Source: an uncultured Eubacteriales bacterium
GTDB lineage: Bacteria > Bacillota > Clostridia > Oscillospirales > CAG-272
Assembly: GCA_934481325.1 (NCBI GenBank)
Contig: CAKSPL010000063.1
Span: forward strand, 1-7,330
Length of the DNA: 7,330 nt
Direction: 5' to 3'
Position numbers and translations under genes: made by a program. Positions 5,896-7,330 of this stretch are shown one piece after another. Each line of letters starts with the position of its first letter. The stretch's first letter is position 1. The notes beneath the pieces were generated by a model. That model had not been told where the DNA came from. It ran no database searches and was given only the letters and a program-made list of their open reading frames with translations.

Positions 5896-6528
5896 ATGGA
5901 GTGGATACGAATCAGTGAAAACAAACTGAAAATTATGCTGACCGCAGAGGATGCAAAGCATTACGCCCTGCGATGCGAAACCCCGGATCTTGCAAACAGC
6001 TATACCCGGCAAGCCTTTCGGGAGATCCTGTCGGACATCCGCTCGGATACCGGTTTTGACGCGACAAACGAAAAGGTTTACATACAAATGTACCCCTCCA
6101 AGGAGGGAGGCTGTGAGTTGTTCGTTACCAAAATGGGGCTTTTGTTTCAAACGGAATCAAAAAGTGACGAAACGCAAAACGCGGAAGAAACCGACAACGC
6201 AAAAACAGCCTCGCTTCTTCCGAAAAAGCCCGAAATGTACTCTTTCGCGAATCTGGAGCTGTTGCTGTGCGTATGTCTGCGATTGATGCAGGCGGGTTTT
6301 TCCGGTGAAAGTGCGGCATTCAGAGATTCCGGAGGGGGATACTGGCTTCTTTTGCAAAATTCTCACTTCTCCCCTGCAAACGGTACTGCGGGGAAGGCGG
6401 AACGCCCGGGCTTTCTCACGGAATACGGCAAGCGGGAAAACGTCAAAACCGCCCGGCTTTATCTTTCGGAACACGGACAGTGCATTTGCCGCGTTTCCGC
6501 CGTGGAAATCCTCGGAATGTTAAAATAA
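5896..6528 (+). CDS. mecA: MecA-like adaptor protein for the ClpC/ClpP protease
   Basis: A 210-residue soluble protein, close to MecA length (B. subtilis MecA is 218). The N-terminal domain (about 1-83) starts MEWIRISENKLKIMLTAED, matching the MecA opening pattern of a short strand, an N-x-[IL] turn and an [LT]-x-x-[ED]-D motif, and includes TGFDATNEKVYIQMYP (52-67). A charged, disordered linker (about 86-112) follows. The C-terminal domain (about 114-210) carries SFANLELLLCVCLRL and ends with EYGKRENV and a final helix, as in the ClpC-binding half of MecA. In Bacillus the N-domain binds targets such as ComK and the C-domain loads them onto ClpC; targets here are unknown. I chose the ATG at 5896, preceded by AAAGGTGG (5881-5888); an in-frame start at 5761 would run through the promoter region. 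The gene is transcribed away from the helicase and is followed by a strong terminator. Confidence 0.83.
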   Translation: MEWIRISENKLKIMLTAEDAKHYALRCETPDLANSYTRQAFREILSDIRSDTGFDATNEKVYIQMYPSKEGGCELFVTKMGLLFQTESKSDETQNAEETDNAKTASLLPKKPEMYSFANLELLLCVCLRLMQAGFSGESAAFRDSGGGYWLLLQNSHFSPANGTAGKAERPGFLTEYGKRENVKTARLYLSEHGQCICRVSAVEILGMLK

Positions 6529-6566
6529 AAAATGCCCGCGAAGCGATGCTTCGCGGGCATTTTTTT
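6527..6566. terminator. Bidirectional intrinsic terminator between mecA and nagB
   Basis: A 12-bp perfect GC-rich stem (6533-6544 with 6548-6559) has a GAT loop, flanked by six A (6527-6532) and seven T (6560-6566). It has the form of an intrinsic terminator on both strands. The A-tract begins inside the mecA stop codon and the T-tract ends on the last base of the nagB stop codon, so it serves both converging genes. Confidence 0.93.
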
Positions 6567-7306
6567 CAATATTCGATTGTGCGGCGGCGGGGCCAAGCCG
6601 AATCGTCACAAATCAGGGTCACATTGGGGTGCAGTTGCAGGAGCGTTACGGGGCAAATGGTATCAATCATTCCGCCAAGCAGGGTAGAAATTGCAGGGCG
6701 TTTGCCCTCTCCGCTGGCAAGCAGTACAATCTGCTTTGCCGCCATAATCGTGCCGACACCCATTGTAATCGCGTGCTTCGGCACCTCGTCCACCGAGGCA
6801 AAAAAGCGGGAATTGGCACGCACGGTGTCCTTGGTAAGCGCAGTAAGGTGGGTTTTGGTAAACAGAGCTTCTGCCGGCTCATTGAAGCCGATATGACCGT
6901 TTCTGCCCACACCGAGCACCTGAATATCGGCAAAGCCCAGCTTTTCCACCATTTCCTCATAGCGTGTGGCTTCTGCGGCGTGATCGCTTGTATTGCCGTT
7001 CGGCAGAAACGTTTTTTCCGGGTTCAGGTTCACATAATTGAACAGTTTTTCCTTCATAAAGGTCAGATAGCTTTGCGGATGATCGGAGGGGAGCCCGCAA
7101 TACTCGTCCAGATTGACCGTGGTCACCCCGGAAAAATCAACCTTTCCCTCCTTGTATTTCCGGCAAAGCTCCGCATACATCCCCTCCGGGGTAGACCCGG
7201 TGGCAAGCCCCAGTACAAGGTCGGGCTTGGCGGCGATGGCGTCACAGATCAGATTTGCCGCCGCGGCGGACATTTCCTCATAATTATTGCAATGGATGAT
7301 CTTCAT
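6566..7306 (-). CDS. nagB: Glucosamine-6-phosphate deaminase NagB
   Basis: A 246-residue cytosolic enzyme that converts glucosamine 6-phosphate to fructose 6-phosphate and ammonia, the step linking amino-sugar catabolism to glycolysis. Signature stretches are LGLATGSTPEGMY (32-44, phosphate binding), NLDEYCGL (65-72, with catalytic Asp67), and GVGRNGHIGFNEP (132-144, with His138 and Glu143 of the ring-opening site), then ANSRFF (164-169) and GVGTIMAAK (183-191). Asn136 stands where E. coli has Asp141, as is common in Firmicutes NagB. The length is that of the short Firmicutes type (E. coli 266), and the E. coli allosteric residues Ser151, Arg158 and Lys160 align with Glu146, His153 and Thr155, so the enzyme is probably not activated by GlcNAc-6-phosphate. 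The ATG at 7306 follows GAGGG (7316-7320) by 9 bases. The promoter and any nagA partner lie beyond the right edge. Confidence 0.95.
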   Translation of the reverse strand: MKIIHCNNYEEMSAAAANLICDAIAAKPDLVLGLATGSTPEGMYAELCRKYKEGKVDFSGVTTVNLDEYCGLPSDHPQSYLTFMKEKLFNYVNLNPEKTFLPNGNTSDHAAEATRYEEMVEKLGFADIQVLGVGRNGHIGFNEPAEALFTKTHLTALTKDTVRANSRFFASVDEVPKHAITMGVGTIMAAKQIVLLASGEGKRPAISTLLGGMIDTICPVTLLQLHPNVTLICDDSAWPRRRTIEY

Positions 7307-7330
7307 TTTCGCGTTCCCTCAAAATTCTTT

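Noticed and set aside
1..7330. CRISPR arrays, tRNA/rRNA genes, insertion sequences or prophage parts
   Set aside because: No regularly spaced direct repeats, cloverleaf-like elements, terminal inverted repeats or transposase/integrase motifs were seen. The Cas4-like domain in the helicase is a fusion with no cas genes nearby.

Overview
The window looks like chromosomal DNA from an anaerobic, low-to-mid GC Firmicute of the class Clostridia (Oscillospirales/Ruminococcaceae-like gut bacteria fit well). The evidence is a MecA-type Clp adaptor, a Firmicutes-type NagB, strong AGGAGG ribosome binding sites, a TTG start, and sigma-A promoters with near-consensus -35/-10 boxes and TGn extended -10 motifs. 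The lineage is inferred from gene content. No tRNA, rRNA, CRISPR array, insertion sequence or phage gene is visible.

Layout from left to right. Five of six genes are on the minus strand. (1) 1-759, minus: the N-terminal 253 residues of a secreted protein of unknown function, cut by the window edge, with its own promoter at 824-852. (2) 860-1822, minus: a radical SAM protein of the YhcC/TIGR01212 family. (3) 1872-3167, minus: a PLP-dependent aspartate aminotransferase-like enzyme of the PF12897 class. A hairpin terminator at 1839-1864 separates it from gene 2. It is driven by a perfect consensus promoter at 3248-3276. (4) 3312-5744, minus: an 810-residue fusion of an N-terminal PD-(D/E)XK nuclease domain to an XPD/DinG-type iron-sulfur superfamily 2 helicase, starting at TTG, with its own promoter at 5777-5805. 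(5) 5896-6528, plus: a MecA-like adaptor, divergent from the helicase across a 151-bp spacer. (6) 6566-7306, minus: glucosamine-6-phosphate deaminase NagB. It converges on mecA and shares with it a 37-bp intergenic gap that is almost entirely a bidirectional terminator.

The genes do not form one obvious pathway. Most carry their own promoter, so this is a compact run of separately controlled housekeeping and repair genes. Only the aminotransferase and radical SAM genes look possibly co-transcribed, by read-through of the hairpin between them. The items most worth a second look are the nuclease-helicase fusion, the hairpin plus U-tract structures placed directly before two ribosome binding sites, the divergent helicase/mecA control region, and the uncharacterised exported protein at the left edge. 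I saw no convincing new multi-gene system.
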